A DNA stretch of 64,000 nucleotides from Artemia franciscana (Eukaryota; Arthropoda; Branchiopoda; Anostraca; Artemiidae). Location of the stretch: positions 23,859,558 through 23,923,557 of the forward strand of contig NC_088873.1 of the NCBI RefSeq assembly GCF_032884065.1. The letters run 5' to 3'. Under the pieces are notes generated by a model that saw nothing but the letters and a program-made list of their open reading frames with translations, made no database searches and was not told the DNA's origin. Below, piece by piece: positions 1 through 11,822 of the stretch; the stretch's first letter is position 1; every line of letters begins with the position of its first letter. The position numbers and the translations under genes are program-made.

Positions 1-239
1 CTTACTACAACATTGAACATTCTCATAAAATTGCAGTAAAATTAAATTTTGAACTGGTAAATTTTCAGCAATTAATACCATTATGTACGAAATATTCTGT
101 TTGATTTTATTTGTACTTTCTAAGACTGTTCAAAACACATATAGTTTTAAGTAAAGCGCCAATGACGCAATGGGCTTTAGACTTTTACAGTGAGAGAAGG
201 AGGTAAACCCTGAACTCTTGGTCGTAGCATTTTTGTTCG

Positions 240-545
240 TTTAAAGCTTGATTTGCATATTCAATCTAAGTTTCACTCGTTCATTTATATTCATTTATAT
301 TAGTACCTATTGTTTTTTGTGTGCTGTTTTTGTTTATTTAAATTCTGTTTGTTTTGGCTTTCATTTATGCTTCAATAGCAAAATATTGTGTTCGTGTTAA
401 GATTGATTTGCCTATCCAATTTAAACTTTATTCATTTTAAGATTTATTTATTCATTTATATTAGTACTTGTTGTATGTGTTTTTGCTATGTTTTTTAAAT
501 TTAATTTCTATTCGTTTTGGGTTTCATTTACTCTTTAATAGTAAT
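240..545. repeat. Two degenerate ~155-bp direct repeats
   Basis: Two diverged tandem copies (about 240-385 and 393-545) share the order: GATTTGC motif, CATTTATATTAGTAC, TTTTTGTTTATTTAAATT-like tract, then a TTCGTTTTGGGTTTCATTTA-type end. A related sequence in the opposite orientation lies near 24240-24420, so this is a dispersed family. No coding potential is seen. Confidence 0.55.
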
Positions 546-1859
546 TTCTGGTCGTTTTGAGTTTGAGTTATTGTCGGTTTCTATTTCTTTTGATCTTACG
601 TTTAAAATGACCTTTACTTTTTTTAAAAAATTCGTTTTCGGAACGTTTTTCAATTAAGTTCAAGAAAATGTCAGTCTGTCGTAATTAGGTTTTTCAATGA
701 AGCTAACTATCGCGCTCAAATAAGAGCAGCTAATTCAAGTTTTATATTGAACACTGTAATTTATGTGGTTACTAAAAAAAAATCTGTCAGGACTTAGATG
801 TGGTTTTTGTCATAGTGAATCGTCGTAACTTCTAAAAAAGTAAGAAACAATTGTGTTTTTGAAAATATTGACTGTTGTGTACTACTACATTCAAAAGATT
901 TTGCCGTACGAAAACTGGTTTGTATTACTTTGAAACAAAAAAGCCATTTACCCATACATTCTAATAGATCCAAACAAGGGCGTAGGCAGCATCTTGTCTA
1001 GAAGGGTCAGTCGATTCTGAGATGGAAATGCTTCCAGAGGTCTTTTCAATATAAATCTTTAGAAACCCGTAACTCGATATTTTGCTAATACTCAGCTTTT
1101 AGCATTTTCCATGTTCTACTTTTCCCGCAATACTATAATATAAGACCCACTATCCTACTTCCACATTCAGGAAGACATAAACACCATAAAAGCAATTTGA
1201 CACAAATCACATTACTATTAGATAACAGCTTCTTGTTCTAATAGTTCAATTCAAAACTTTACACTTGGTCAAAATTAACTATCAAAATTGGTATAGGGTA
1301 TACTTTACAGTTGGTCAAAATTAACTATCAAAATTGGTATAGGGTATACACACCAACGTTTAGCCAAAGCAAATAATCTCAATAAAAAACCTATGGCCTT
1401 CTGGTAGGTTATAAAAGCTCTGACAGATGACACTGTGTGTTTTTAATATGTTTGGCCTTGATTAATACTTTACCAAAAATGTCAGATTGGATCACATTTT
1501 ATGGTGATTAAATCTAGGATTATGTTCAATTTTTGTCTGGAGGCCTACGCCTAAATATGACTACTAGAAATGCCGTAAACTCAGGTTGTATTATCTTATT
1601 ATTTGCCTGTATTTTGGCAGCTTTCGAGACGTGCCATCTTCACCGGTTTGTTGTTAGAATTTTTTTTAATCCGCGGGATGGCGAACTCCCACGTTCGGGG
1701 ACAATACCCGAGGGAGGTTCGGCATGCCATACCAAGGTGTCCAAGAGTGGACTATGCTTACAAAAGCTGTGTAAACAGCATGTTTAAAGGTTGAAGCAAG
1801 CTCGAAACTCAAAACTTGATTAATCCTGACGTTGTTTAATCATGTCATAATAGAAACAG
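546..1859. other. AT-rich non-coding stretch
   Basis: Upstream part of the window, presumably intron or 5' flank of DHCR24 because the N-terminal exons are not visible. Short open frames near 1533-1794 have no recognisable family. I see nothing else here except the small tandem duplication at 1265-1349. Confidence 0.4.
1265..1349. repeat. 46-bp-period exact direct duplication
   Basis: The 39-bp string from 1265 (starting TTGGTCAAAATTAACTATCA) recurs at 1311 without change, giving a 46-bp period. This is a recent small tandem duplication. Confidence 0.95.
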
Positions 1860-3815
1860 AAGAGAAAAGAAAGAAAGGCGGCTAAGATCCAGAAGGAAAT
1901 AAAACAGCAGTTTTTTTTTCTGTCTTAGTCGACAAAGAGTCAGTCGGATTCTCTGGAAGTGCCCTAAGGGGGTATCCCTAGAGGAACGCTGCAAGACTTC
2001 ACGAAAAAAGTTGAGAAGATGAATATCTCTCTACAAAGTATGGACCTGATTTTTTTTTACACCCTGTTACAACACATGACAAACATTAACAGAGGAACAA
2101 GAAAGTGGACTAAAACCTTGCTTGAAAGCGATAGCTGATATGCATTTCTGCTATACTCCTCTAGAAGCATGTAAATTTGCATACACTTATGCCAATATTA
2201 AGAGCATAAAAGTACCGGATAACAGGAAATGCAATGGTACTGGAGACAGTGGAGGAATCGGAGGTAAAGATTACTACCGCAGTTTTAATGTATCGCCTTA
2301 AAACTCTATCAGTAAGAACGCCAGAAGGTACAAGCTTATGACGGGCAATTGCTTTCAACCGTCACAGTGTAGGAGCTTTCTTCAATATGTTCAGACCACA
2401 AGACATTTGTAATGTTAACGAATCGCGTCTGAAAACATTCACAAGCCTTGTAAGATCATTGCACAGAGAGGCCAGATGTAAGTAGGGAAGGTCATATCAG
2501 CAGAAACAGATTAGTTGACCGCGATTTGTGTTGGTGTTAATTCATTGGACGCACAGTCCCTCCTCTACTAATTTTCCCAAGAAAACATTGTTTGGAGATT
2601 TTACTCAAGGAAGCTTTACTAGGAACCATCATGATTGGCTCAGAAGATACTTCTGGCTGGATGACTGCCTCTCATTCTTTGCTTTACTTGAAGCATTTTA
2701 TCAGTCAAGTCAAAACTTCAAAACAGTCAACTGTACTTCTGAAAATAGACGACAAGATCAGCCGATACACCGTTGAATTGCTTGATATAGCTAAAATAAC
2801 GGTGTTGTATATTTGGCTGTCCCTCCCCTCACTATTTACAAACTACAAACTCTAGAAAGGATAGTCATAGGGCGCCTTAAGGCCTGCTACAACCAGGAAG
2901 CTTCAAATTTTATGTCTGCCCATAATGTAAAAATATATCAGTGTTTAACATTCCTGAGCTGCTGGGGAAAGTATATCCAAAGGCTTTCACTTCTGAAAAT
3001 ATAATCAGTGTAATCAGAGCAAGTGGGGTCTACCCCACCAATTGAGATTTTTTGAAGGATTATGAGTTCCTCTCGCCATCTGTTTCAGATAGAATGCACA
3101 TCTAGTGAAGCACTTCTGGGCAACAAGCCTTGTGTGACATTCAGACTCCTTCTTTAACATAGACATCGAAACAGACACAGCACTGGTTTTGTGTCTGAAT
3201 AAGAAGCCAACCTCAGCAGATGATTCATTAAAAGAGGTCGCCCATGTAAACCCCTTTCCAAATGGCTCAACACGAAAAATCAACAGGAAAAAAAATATGA
3301 AAAAGTCAAAAGTATTCACTGACGCTCCTGTGAATGAACGTATTAGAGCTAGGATAAAAGCTGTATATGCCAAGAAAGTTCTAGTCCTGGAAAGGAAGAA
3401 AGTCAGAGAAGTGAAAAGGCTATAAAGCAAAAGGCATGTTTCTAGTAGCAAGATTTACAGTTGGAGTGACGATTCTGACGTAGATGATCCTGTAAACATC
3501 AATTTTTCAGACTTCAGTCTGGACGTTAGAGATGAGCCCCTTCCCAGCAACTTCTAATTTGACACTGACAAAGTCGAGGCTGGTTGAGCTGAATTGTAAG
3601 AAAGGGAATCCTACCAACTATATTATCAACATATATTATCAACATAAAAAAAGTAGCAACGGAAGAACATAATGTCCACTTTCTGAAAGAGACTGGAGCG
3701 CTAACTGACGAGATGGATAGTGTCTTAAAGACAGAAGTTGAAATGAAACTACAACCACTGACAGGTTGAACACCAAGATTAGCTGAACGACTCACTTTTG
3801 GTGTTGATCAGTCAA
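1860..3815 (+). pseudogene. Decayed pogo/Tigger (Jerky-type) DDE transposase
   Basis: Family order is recognisable across several frames. About 2080-2160 has a TEEQE..L..C segment typical of the region after the CENP-B-like DNA-binding domain. About 2400-2420 has the ICNVNESRL motif, at the place of the usual NVDE. 2560-2640 has FPKKTLFGDF, and then GTIMIGSEDTSGWMTASHSL (2622-2680), the best-preserved block of this transposase class. Next come VLLKIDD, YKLQTLERIVIGRLKACYN (2827-2885), ASGVYPTN and LKDYEFLSPSVSDR (3020-3095), a basic tail, and a last segment (VHFLKETGALTDEM and RLAERLTFGVD) at 3660-3815. It is broken by frame changes near 2815-2850 and 2990-3010 and by several stops. The first catalytic Asp reads Asn (NVNES), and the third lies in LQTLE instead of LQPLD. 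It is dead. It lies on the same strand as DHCR24, upstream of the first visible exon. Terminal repeats were not identified, so the element ends are approximate. Confidence 0.78.
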
Positions 3816-4817
3816 TTTATAAGTTGAAATTAGTACTCTTTAGTTGTTTTTTTAAACCTTAATGAAATTAAATCTGTAGTTTTTATACTGACCATATTCT
3901 TTCTTAATTTTATAGCCAAAAAAAGTTTTAATGTTCTTTTAGTCACTTTTCTGGTCTTTTTTTGTCAGTTGGCCAAACGTAAGCTAGAGACGGCCGAACC
4001 AATGCCGGGTTGGCCCAAGCTTGGCACACTTGACCACTTGGATAGAGAGGCATCCAGGTGGAAAAGCGGTGGAGTATTTCTAATTATCTTTTTCAAGGAT
4101 GGTATTGAATGAGTTACCTTTACTTCTGCATGCTCAGCCACTTCTTATCGCTTGAATCATTTCCCTGAGAATTAAAAGGTCGCAACTTGCCGATCATGGG
4201 CCAGTCTCCTATCTATATATCAGACCAAGAATCAATATTAAAAATCAAAACGTAAATATTGGTATCGAAAACTATATTCGGAAATTTCTTTTGATTTTCA
4301 GCTTTTTCAACCATCTACCAGCTAACATCCAACAGAAAAATTCCAACATACGAAAAATTCTTGTTACTATATAGTGTAAATTTTAAGTTATATGGGGGGG
4401 GTAGCTGCCTTCATCTGCCCCCATCCTCTACACCCATGGATACAAACTCCTCTCATCTTTGAATTGCCCTGCTGGTCATGTAAAATATAATTGTTGTTGG
4501 TAGGTAACACAAATGCCATCTACAAAATTTAGTACGTAAGCAATAAAATTTCAATCTTTTTTTACTTGGTGCAATCTATAAATGACAAGTTATTTATTTT
4601 ATTAAAACTGTTTGTAACATCTAGAAAAAAGTCTATAATCTAAAAGCATATAACTGTAGTAAAATATGGGCATCATCTTTGGCTACGTTTATTGTTGTTT
4701 CTTTTTGCTGTTCTAAAATAGAGTGTTTAAGCCTTAAATAAATGTTATTTATTTGCTTATTTTTATTTATTGCAGTATCGATCTGCTCCAAAGTCTCTAT
4801 TTATAAATGTTGGCTTT
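3816..4817. other. AT-rich non-coding stretch
   Basis: No gene, splice-bounded open frame or clear repeat was recognised here. It contains short G/C-run tracts (near 4395 and 4425) of the kind found across this genome's dispersed repeats. Confidence 0.4.
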
Positions 4818-4987
4818 CAGGGCCGTATCCAGGGGTGGAGGGTTTTGGGGCGGGTTAGGGGGTTCCCCCTCCCCCCAAAATGTTTGTGTGACTCGTAAAA
4901 ACGTAACAAAATTAATATAAAACATTTCTGATTTGTATTTTAAAGGTTATTTTGTAATCCCCTGAAAAAATCCTGGATACAGTATTG
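4818..4987. mobile_element. Short hAT-like MITE
   Basis: The ends are imperfect 16-bp inverted repeats: CAGGGCCGTATCCAGG at 4818, and CAATACTGTATCCAGG reading inward on the - strand from 4987 (12 of 16 match). Flanking 8-mers TTGGCTTT (4810-4817) and TTGACGTT (4988-4995) match at 6 of 8, compatible with an aged 8-bp hAT target duplication. It is 170 bp with no coding sequence. Confidence 0.6.
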
Positions 4988-5051
4988 TTGACGTTTCGAA
5001 GACGAAATACGTAGAACTATATTTAATAAAGCCAAAAGAGAAAAATATTAC

Positions 5052-5089
5052 ATCACTTCTCGGCCTTTTGGCAAAGATCAAAGTGTAGT
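5052..5089 (+). pseudogene. 5' fragment of U2 snRNA (retro-pseudogene)
   Basis: The 38 bases match the conserved first ~37 nt of metazoan U2 snRNA, including CTTCTCGGCCTTTTGGC, with about two substitutions and one inserted A. The match stops abruptly after GTGTAGT, before the branch-point-recognition region, and the last 12 or so bases (TCAAAGTGTAGT) are then repeated. A 5' snRNA piece joined to unrelated sequence is what template switching by a LINE reverse transcriptase produces. It cannot encode a functional U2. Confidence 0.85.
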
Positions 5090-5526
5090 GTCAAAGTGTA
5101 GTAGAAAGATAATGCGCAGCATAAGAAATTCACTATCTAATAGAATATAAAACTACTATCAGGATTTGGTGAAAAATGTATCTAGCATGGTGTGTAGGGG
5201 GTCGGAAATGTAAAGGAATGAAACGTTATAGTTTCTGAATGTATAATGTCAATAAAAAACACCTTTGTATTTGGATTCCTCCCATAGTAGCATACTGTCC
5301 CTACTAAAATTGAATCCTTGGTACGACTGAAGATAACACGTTCAAAAAATAGGCATAAACATTATTTATGTATGGATACACAGGTCAGGTTAGATCTGAA
5401 AAAAATGAAAATTACCTTTTTTGTTGTAAAAGCATGGAAACAAATGGCTAAACTTCTTGCATTTTCGTATCAAGATTGGCTTAAAAAAAAAGGCATTATA
5501 AGGCTTGCAAAATAAATGTCGTTATT

Positions 5527-5575
5527 TGTCTTTACTTAAATGCAACCTAACCTAACCTGTCTTTACTTAAATGCA
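5527..5575. repeat. Short interstitial telomere-like tract inside an 18-bp duplication
   Basis: ACCTAACCTAACC (5545-5557) is flanked by two identical 18-mers, TGTCTTTACTTAAATGCA (5527-5544 and 5558-5575). CCTAA is the complement of the arthropod telomere unit TTAGG. Confidence 0.8.
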
Positions 5576-6074
5576 GAGATTCAATTAGTTTAAAACTGTC
5601 AAGTCAAATGAGTGCTGTAAAATGAGAATAAGAATTAGCATTATCGATATTTCGGCATTTTATTTAAGACGGCTCGAAAAAAATGTGTTAACAGTTCACA
5701 TTTTTTTCTAACTTTTTGATTGGGACAACCTTAGTCGTTTCTGATTAAACATATATATGTTTAATATTTGTAATTAACATATATGGTTCTGCATAGTATT
5801 TCTGAAAAAAAAGACGGGTGTAGATCAAATCATTCTATCAATATTAAGCAGACCCCAGCAGGCTCAGACAAGATGCTGGGTAAGGCTATGATATTAAGTG
5901 TACTAGAAGAATTCCAAGAGGCCCCAAGCTCTCTATAAAATCCTTAGGTTTCAATTTTTGTCTTGTAAGCTATTCTTGGAATTCAGCGTTTTGTATTTGA
6001 GGGAATATCCGAGCTATTTGAGCAGCCATTTCGAGACAGATTTATTTTGGACTTAAAAATTCCGCTTTTTCCAG

Positions 6075-6245
6075 GTTGGCTTGTACCAAGAGACCATCGT
6101 ATCATATGAAGTGGTCCTTGGAGATGGTTCTTTGGTAAAGGCAACCAAAGATAATGAATATTCCGATCTCTACCATTGCTTACCATGGTCCCATGGAACT
6201 TTGGGATTTCTTGTTGGCTTGGAGCTGCAAATTATTCCCGTGAAG
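6075..6245 (+). CDS. DHCR24: DHCR24 (delta-24-sterol reductase), internal exon A
   Basis: First DHCR24 exon in the window: 57 codons, phase 0 at both ends, bounded by TTTTTCCAG (ends 6074) and GTAATT (6246). The protein is VGLYQETIVSYEVVLGDGS..., then PWSHGTLGFLVGLELQIIP. It matches the stretch of animal DHCR24 that closes the FAD-binding (PCMH-type) domain (vertebrate GLFQH...PWSCGTLGFLVAAEI). The enzyme is an FAD-dependent, NADPH-using ER membrane oxidoreductase that reduces the C24 double bond of desmosterol to give cholesterol. In arthropods, which lack de novo sterol synthesis, it completes phytosterol dealkylation. About 200 N-terminal residues (membrane anchor and most of the FAD domain) are upstream of the window. 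No frame damage is seen in any of the five exons, so the gene looks active. Confidence 0.95.
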
Positions 6246-6958
6246 GTAATTCTATTGAAATTTTATTTCCAAAAGACTATGTGAAGAAAGACAAGGGTTT
6301 GAATAGATAACTGACCAGAAATTCATTCAATGAAAACTTGGCTCCTGTCTCAAAGAGATAGCTCAGCCAGAACCTTTTTTTTTACACTAAATTGTTCAGG
6401 GAATAAACCGAAACGGAGAGGGAAGGGTGTCTTTTTTTTAATTAACCAACTGCAAAATAAGAACTGTCCAAATTCAAGCATGATTTAAATTAAACTTAAT
6501 TTTTAGGGCCACTTGATACGCCTACTGATATTACTTTATGTAAATTGATCATATTATTATTTTGAAAGTTATTTTGAATAAACAAGACTGGGTGACATTT
6601 TTGTGTATTTGTTTCCCTCAAAATCAAGGAGTATATAAAATATGTAAATAAAATTGCAAAAATACTTCAGAAAATGAAACAAAGCAACAATTTACAATAG
6701 GCTTAAAAATATAACTGAATAAAGGTGTAAAAGAAAAATATTGAAAATATCAAACATTATTTAAATTCTGGGAATTAAACAAATTGGAAAAACGAATAAA
6801 AATTTACAACATTTAAAATAGCAAATGTAAATTATAAAAATCACGGATTTCTAAATTTTGAAAAAGAAGAGAAGGATAGAGAACATATGGGAGGGCAACT
6901 GTGTTAAAAAGAGAACCTAAATATCTTGACGATATATGCCACGTAGCCTATTACTGAA
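6246..6958 (+). other. DHCR24 intron, 5' part before hAT insertion
   Basis: AT-rich intronic sequence with no recognisable element. The intron as a whole runs 6246-20580 (14.3 kb) and holds the 7-kb hAT-like insertion, LINE fragments and minisatellites listed separately. Confidence 0.7.
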
Positions 6959-7139
6959 CCAAGGGCCAGTGCTGTCACTTACTTGAAGTACTTTTACTTG
7001 AAGTACTACTTAAGTAAAATTTTCCATTACTTGTACTTGTACTTAAGTAAAAACTCTAGGGTGTACTTATTACTTGATACTTAAGTAAGATTACGAAATA
7101 CTTATTACTTAAGATACTTTTAATGTACTTTTTTTTAAA

Positions 7140-7685
7140 ATACTTTACCTTTGACACGAAAATTTTGTGTGTGTGTGCTTTGGCAATGTACAAGAAAACA
7201 TCACTTTTAGATTTAGAGTAAACTCAGATATACCTCCATGCCCTATTTTTGGATATGAAATAAGGTATTTGTTTTTGACGAAAAAAATTATGGTATGATT
7301 AACACTTGGTTTAATTTTTTTTTTTAAGTTATAGAACGAAGAAAATTGAAATTATTTCACAGTCCACTGGTCGACAGTGAGCTAAAATCCCTTGTTTTGT
7401 ACTAAATGTTGCATACTGTAGTCAATTTGGGCTTATATTTCCGACATTAGTGTTTAAGTTTTGTCATCTCGTCAACTGAACCAGATTTCTACCATTTCAT
7501 CATCTTCAGGACCATATTATTGGTAAAACTACTGAAGCTATGAATCTTTGCCCATCTAAATGCTGTCTGCAATAAACAAGTCTAGGCAATTCTAGCTGGA
7601 TTCAATGCAATGGTATTTTGTCAAATTCGTTCCAGCAAATTCAGGTATTCAGACGAATCTGACTTCAGATTTGTCACTCCATTCA
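7140..7685. other. Unassigned interior of the hAT-like element
   Basis: Between the left subterminal repeats and the palindrome. I see no open frame with family resemblance, only a short TG tract (7169-7177). Confidence 0.4.
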
Positions 7686-8877
7686 TAAGTTATAGGCCCT
7701 ACTAAACTAAAGGAAAACTCAACTTTCTTAAGACTTGAAACCCTCTCCCCCCTCGCCCTATTTGAGATAGGGTTTGTGATACCAGAACTTGATATGAGCC
7801 CAGATCCTTGGCATCTTTGGTCTAGTTTTCATTCTGATCCGTTACTCAATTTGCAAGTTATACTAAATTAAACAGAAAACTTAAATTTTTCAGGAATTAA
7901 AACCCATTCACCCTTGTTAAATTTGAGCTAGGGTCTTTATCTCAAAATTTGATATGTGTCATGGTCTTAGGCCTCTTTGGTTCAATTTTCATTCAGATCC
8001 TTCACTCCAGTCGCAATTTACTCTGAATTAAACGAAAAACTGTTTTTAGCAGGTAAAGCCTTCTCCCCCCTGTTTTATTTGAGCTAGGGTCTTCATCTTT
8101 CAACTTGATGTGACTCATGATTCTTGGTACCAAATCTGGCCATCAAAATTTTCATCCAAATCCAACCAGCGTTTCTCCCCCTATACGTGATTACACAGAC
8201 GGACGGACAGACAGAGAGACGGACGAACGGATTTTGCAACGTCTTAGGTAGCCATGTTGGCTAATTGGATCCAAAAAAGGAAAAAATGGCATATCATCAT
8301 CCAGGTATCATCACCCATTTGGATAGTGGAAAATATCCATCAAGATAGGTTTTTGAGATCTGTCTGTCTGTCCTCCCGTCTGTGCAATCGAGTATAGTGG
8401 GAGAATCGTCAGTCAGATTTGTATTGAATTTGAACTATTTGGATTTAAAATTGAGCTTAATTAGGGCAATGGGGCTTTAAGTGTTAAAAAAATTCAAGTT
8501 TGTTTATTTAATTCACTGTAACTTGGATATGGAGATGAATTTCGATGCAAATTGAATAAAGATGCCTAGGAGTATGGTATGCATTGAGTTCTGGGATGGA
8601 GACCCAAGCTTAATTAAAAGTTGAGTTTTTCATTTAATTTAGTTTAGCTTGCGAGAGATTGATGGATATCAGTGAAGCTTTTGGTTTAGTTTAGTATAAC
8701 TTGCGAATGGAGCAACGGATCCAAATGAAAGCTAGACCAAGGATGACAAGGATTAGGGCTCATATCGAGCTCTGATATCACAAGCCATATCTAAAATAGG
8801 GCTAGGGGGAGGGGGGTTTCAAGTTTTAAGAAAGTCGAGTTTTCCTTCAGTTTAGTAGGGCCTATAACTACTTCTAC
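7686..8877. repeat. 1.2-kb imperfect palindrome
   Basis: The left arm (about 7686-8240) is the reverse complement of the right arm (about 8350-8877). For example, TATAGGCCCTACTAAACT at 7692 pairs with AGTTTAGTAGGGCCTATA at 8855. A GACGGACGGACAGACAGA-type tract (about 8198) pairs with TCTGTCTGTCTGTCC (about 8358). Each arm is itself built of about three diverged 150-170-bp units carrying a TTTGAGCTAGGGTCTT motif. There is no coding capacity. Confidence 0.8.
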
Positions 8878-9034
8878 CCATGGCTTTCCCAAAGCCTGGA
8901 AATAACCCTTTTCCAAAATAAGTCATACTGAAGCCAACCTTCAACCAAATATTTCATTCCCAGAGAAAAATTACTTTGTATGGCACTTGATATTTACCAA
9001 GTGACATACAGTGATCGCAAATTCTGTAGCTAGT

Positions 9035-10310
9035 TTAAAAATTCTTGCTATTTTAGGCACTTCCAGATAAGCTAGGACGATGAAATTTGGCAGGCGTATC
9101 AGGGACCAGACCAGATTAAATTTGAAATAGTTGTTTCCGCGACTCCGACCATCTGGGGGGGGGAGTGGGAGGAAGGTTAATTTGGAAAAACTAGATCGGA
9201 TCTTAATTAAATTTGATATTTAGGAGGATATCATGTCTCAGAGCTCTTACATTAAATTCCGACCGGATCAGGTGACATTGGAGGGGGAAACCTAAAATCT
9301 TGGAAAATGCTTAGAGTGGAGGGAATCAGGATGAATTTTAGTGGGAAAAATAAGCACAAGTCCTAGATACGTGATTGACATAAACAGAACGAATTCACTC
9401 TCTTTTGGGGATTGGGGGGGGGGGGGGGTAATTCTGAAAAATTAGAAAAAATGAGGTATTTTTAACTTACGAAGGAGAGATCGGATCTTGAATTTCATCG
9501 GATGAAATTTCATATTAGAAGGAACTCGTAACTCAGATCTCATGTTTTAAATCCCGACTGGATCCAGTGTCATTGGGGGGATTTGGGCGGGGACTGGAAA
9601 TCTTGGAAAAAGCTTAGAGTGGAGTGATCAGAATGAAACTTGGTGGGAAGAATAAGCACAAGTCTTAGATACATGATTGACATAGCCGAAATGGATTCAC
9701 TCTCTTTGGGGGAGTTGGAGGGGGTGTTAATTCGGAAAAATTACAAAAATTGAGGTATTTTTAACTTAAGAGCGGATGAACGTTCGTAAAAATATTTTGA
9801 ATTTGATATTAAGAAGGAAATCATGTCTCAGACCTCTTATTTTAAACCCAGACCAGTTCTGGTGACATTGGGTGAGAGTTGGAGGGGAGAACCGGTAATC
9901 TTGGAAAACGTTTAGAGTGGAGAGATCGGGATGAAACTTGATGGGTAATATAAGCAAATGTCGTAGATACGTGATTGACGAAACCGGACTGGATCCAATC
10001 TCTTTGGGGTAGTTAGGGGGGTCTAGTGCTGTGGGGAGTTCGGTACTTCTGATCGTACTAGGACAATAAAAATTGGTAGGTGTGTCAAGGACCTGCATAA
10101 ATTGACTTGATAAAGTTTATTTCCCCGATTCAACCATCTGGGGGTGGGGGGGGGGGGCTGAAGGGAGAGGAAAAATTAGAAAAATTAGTTATTTTTAACT
10201 TGTGAGTGGGTGATCGGATCTTAATGAATTTTGATATTTAAAAGGACCTTGTGTCTCAGAGCTCTTATTTTAAATGCCAACCAACATTAAGCCTCTGATT
10301 TTTCTTTTAA
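9035..10310. repeat. Degenerate ~270-300-bp tandem array
   Basis: Four to five diverged units share, in order: CGACCATCTGGGGG-like, GATCGGATCTTAAT, CATGTCTCAGAGCTCTTA, GGTGACATTGG, CTTGGAAAA..CTTAGAGTGGAG, AATAAGCACAAGTC and TAGATACGTGATTGACATA. Unit starts fall near 9040, 9470, 9765 and 10070. Poly-G runs (9414-9428, 10149-10157) interrupt it. It is non-coding; open frames here (such as 9766-10098 on the - strand) are incidental. Confidence 0.75.
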
Positions 10311-10559
10311 GTTAATCTATTGATTCTTATAATTTTGCTAGAGCTCATGCCATATGAGCTCTTGGCTCTTCCGACCTCGTCACTGCCATAGGAGCTCTCA
10401 GTTCTTGTTTATTCTTTTTTATCAGAAGATTTTCGACTTAGTCTCGTGGTTTCTGCCACTTCATGGTATGAAAACTGCTGCTAGAAATAGATAGGTTCTG
10501 CCGTATTGTCTTCTAGTATATTTAAATGTGTGCTTGTATCGTGCCTGCGTCCCTTTTAA

Positions 10560-11383
10560 AGTTATGTTTCTTACGGTAATATTAGTTTGTCTTCTGTTGC
10601 ATATGCAGACGACGTTCTTCTTGTTGCCCGGACTCGCCGTGAATTGCTTTCCAATTTTACTATATTAACCAATGAGCTATCTAAGATTGGACTGTCAGTT
10701 AATGCGTCTAAATGCGAATTTATTTGTTTTAATAGCCCTTATGCAGTCGCTCCATTCGTTGCTGGGACTGCAATTCTGCCATCTTCTTCTTTAGTTAGTT
10801 GGCTTGGTCTGTGTTTCGGTCCAACACTTTCCACTACCTTTTCATCCCTAGTGAATCAAGCCGTGAAAAACCTACGCGTCGCTTACGAAAAAATGTCCCC
10901 AAACAAAAGCCGTTACAACCGCAACGATTGTGCATGATTTGTAACGCTTATTGCGCCACTGTGCTTTTATTTTTATCAGGCATGGCTCATCTGTTTCGTA
11001 AGAAAAATCCCCATACTCTACGTGCGGCTTATATCAGATAAATAATAAAATAAAATAATAAAAAAAATAAAGCAAAATCCTCCTCCGGCTTCCTAGATGG
11101 CACCGAAACAGAAAAATAATTGATCGATTTGGTTTAATAGATATGCCTTCTTGGATTCGGTCTTCCAGTGATGATTTATTTAAAAAGACTGTCTACTTCA
11201 TTCACGTTTACGACCCTCTGCAGCCTTTTTTCTATATCGATACTGGTTAATTAGTCCATGTTGTCTTTTTTAGTTTGATTTTTTTTTCTTGCTGTTTATC
11301 GTTTTTGTTTTTGTTTATTTATAATGCCCCGTACTTTGTGTTTTTTTATAAAGTTCATTCATTTATTCATTCATTTATTCTGC
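10560..11383 (+). mobile_element. 5'-truncated non-LTR retrotransposon (LINE) 3' end
   Basis: The reverse-transcriptase active-site block AYADDVLLVARTRRELLSNF is at about 10596, followed by LSKIGLSVNASKCEFICFNS, the conserved segment after YADD. Reading onward through stops and frame changes, a C-terminal piece with WHRNRKIIDRFGLIDMPSW (about 11098-11155) and LQPFFYIDTG (to about 11250) is typical of the end of LINE ORF2. The sequence finishes in a (CATTTATT)n-type simple tail at about 11345-11381, the kind of 3' end left by target-primed reverse transcription. The 5' part, with the endonuclease and most of RT, is missing. A stop at 10557 sits just before the readable block. It is dead. Confidence 0.8.
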
Positions 11384-11822
11384 AGCTTGACCAGCCGTAT
11401 AGAATGCGTCTGAATCAGCGGGCTTGCTGCAGGCCCGTGATTTTATAATATATGTTTATAGGGAGTTTTACCGACCATCTGAATTGACTACACACCATGT
11501 GGCTTGCTTGAGTGAAAACCAGCCAAAGGATATAGATGCCATACATTTTCATAGCGTGTCTGAAATTTAACTTGAAAACTTGAGGCAGTTTCCTTGTAAA
11601 GGTGCCGAGGGCGAGACATGCCAATTGATTTGTGATTATTGAGCTTTAATTTCTCTTATTAAAAGAGTCTGCAACTGACTTCTTACTTTTTACACTTGGC
11701 TCCTTACTTTTAAATTTGATTTTTTGCTGTTGCTAGGGTTTTTACTTATTGAATCAGAGTACGAACTACTTTATTACCTTTTATCTGTTTTAAAGCCAAT
11801 CCAAAGTTTATTTTTCTATTTT
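11384..11822. other. Unassigned interior of the hAT-like element
   Basis: No recognisable coding region or repeat. It lies between the LINE tail and the 272-bp tandem array. Confidence 0.35.

Noticed and set aside
2160..2770. Missing N-terminal DHCR24 exons in the first 6 kb
   Set aside because: The only protein-like sequence there is the pogo/Tigger transposase; no FAD-binding motif of the reductase is visible.
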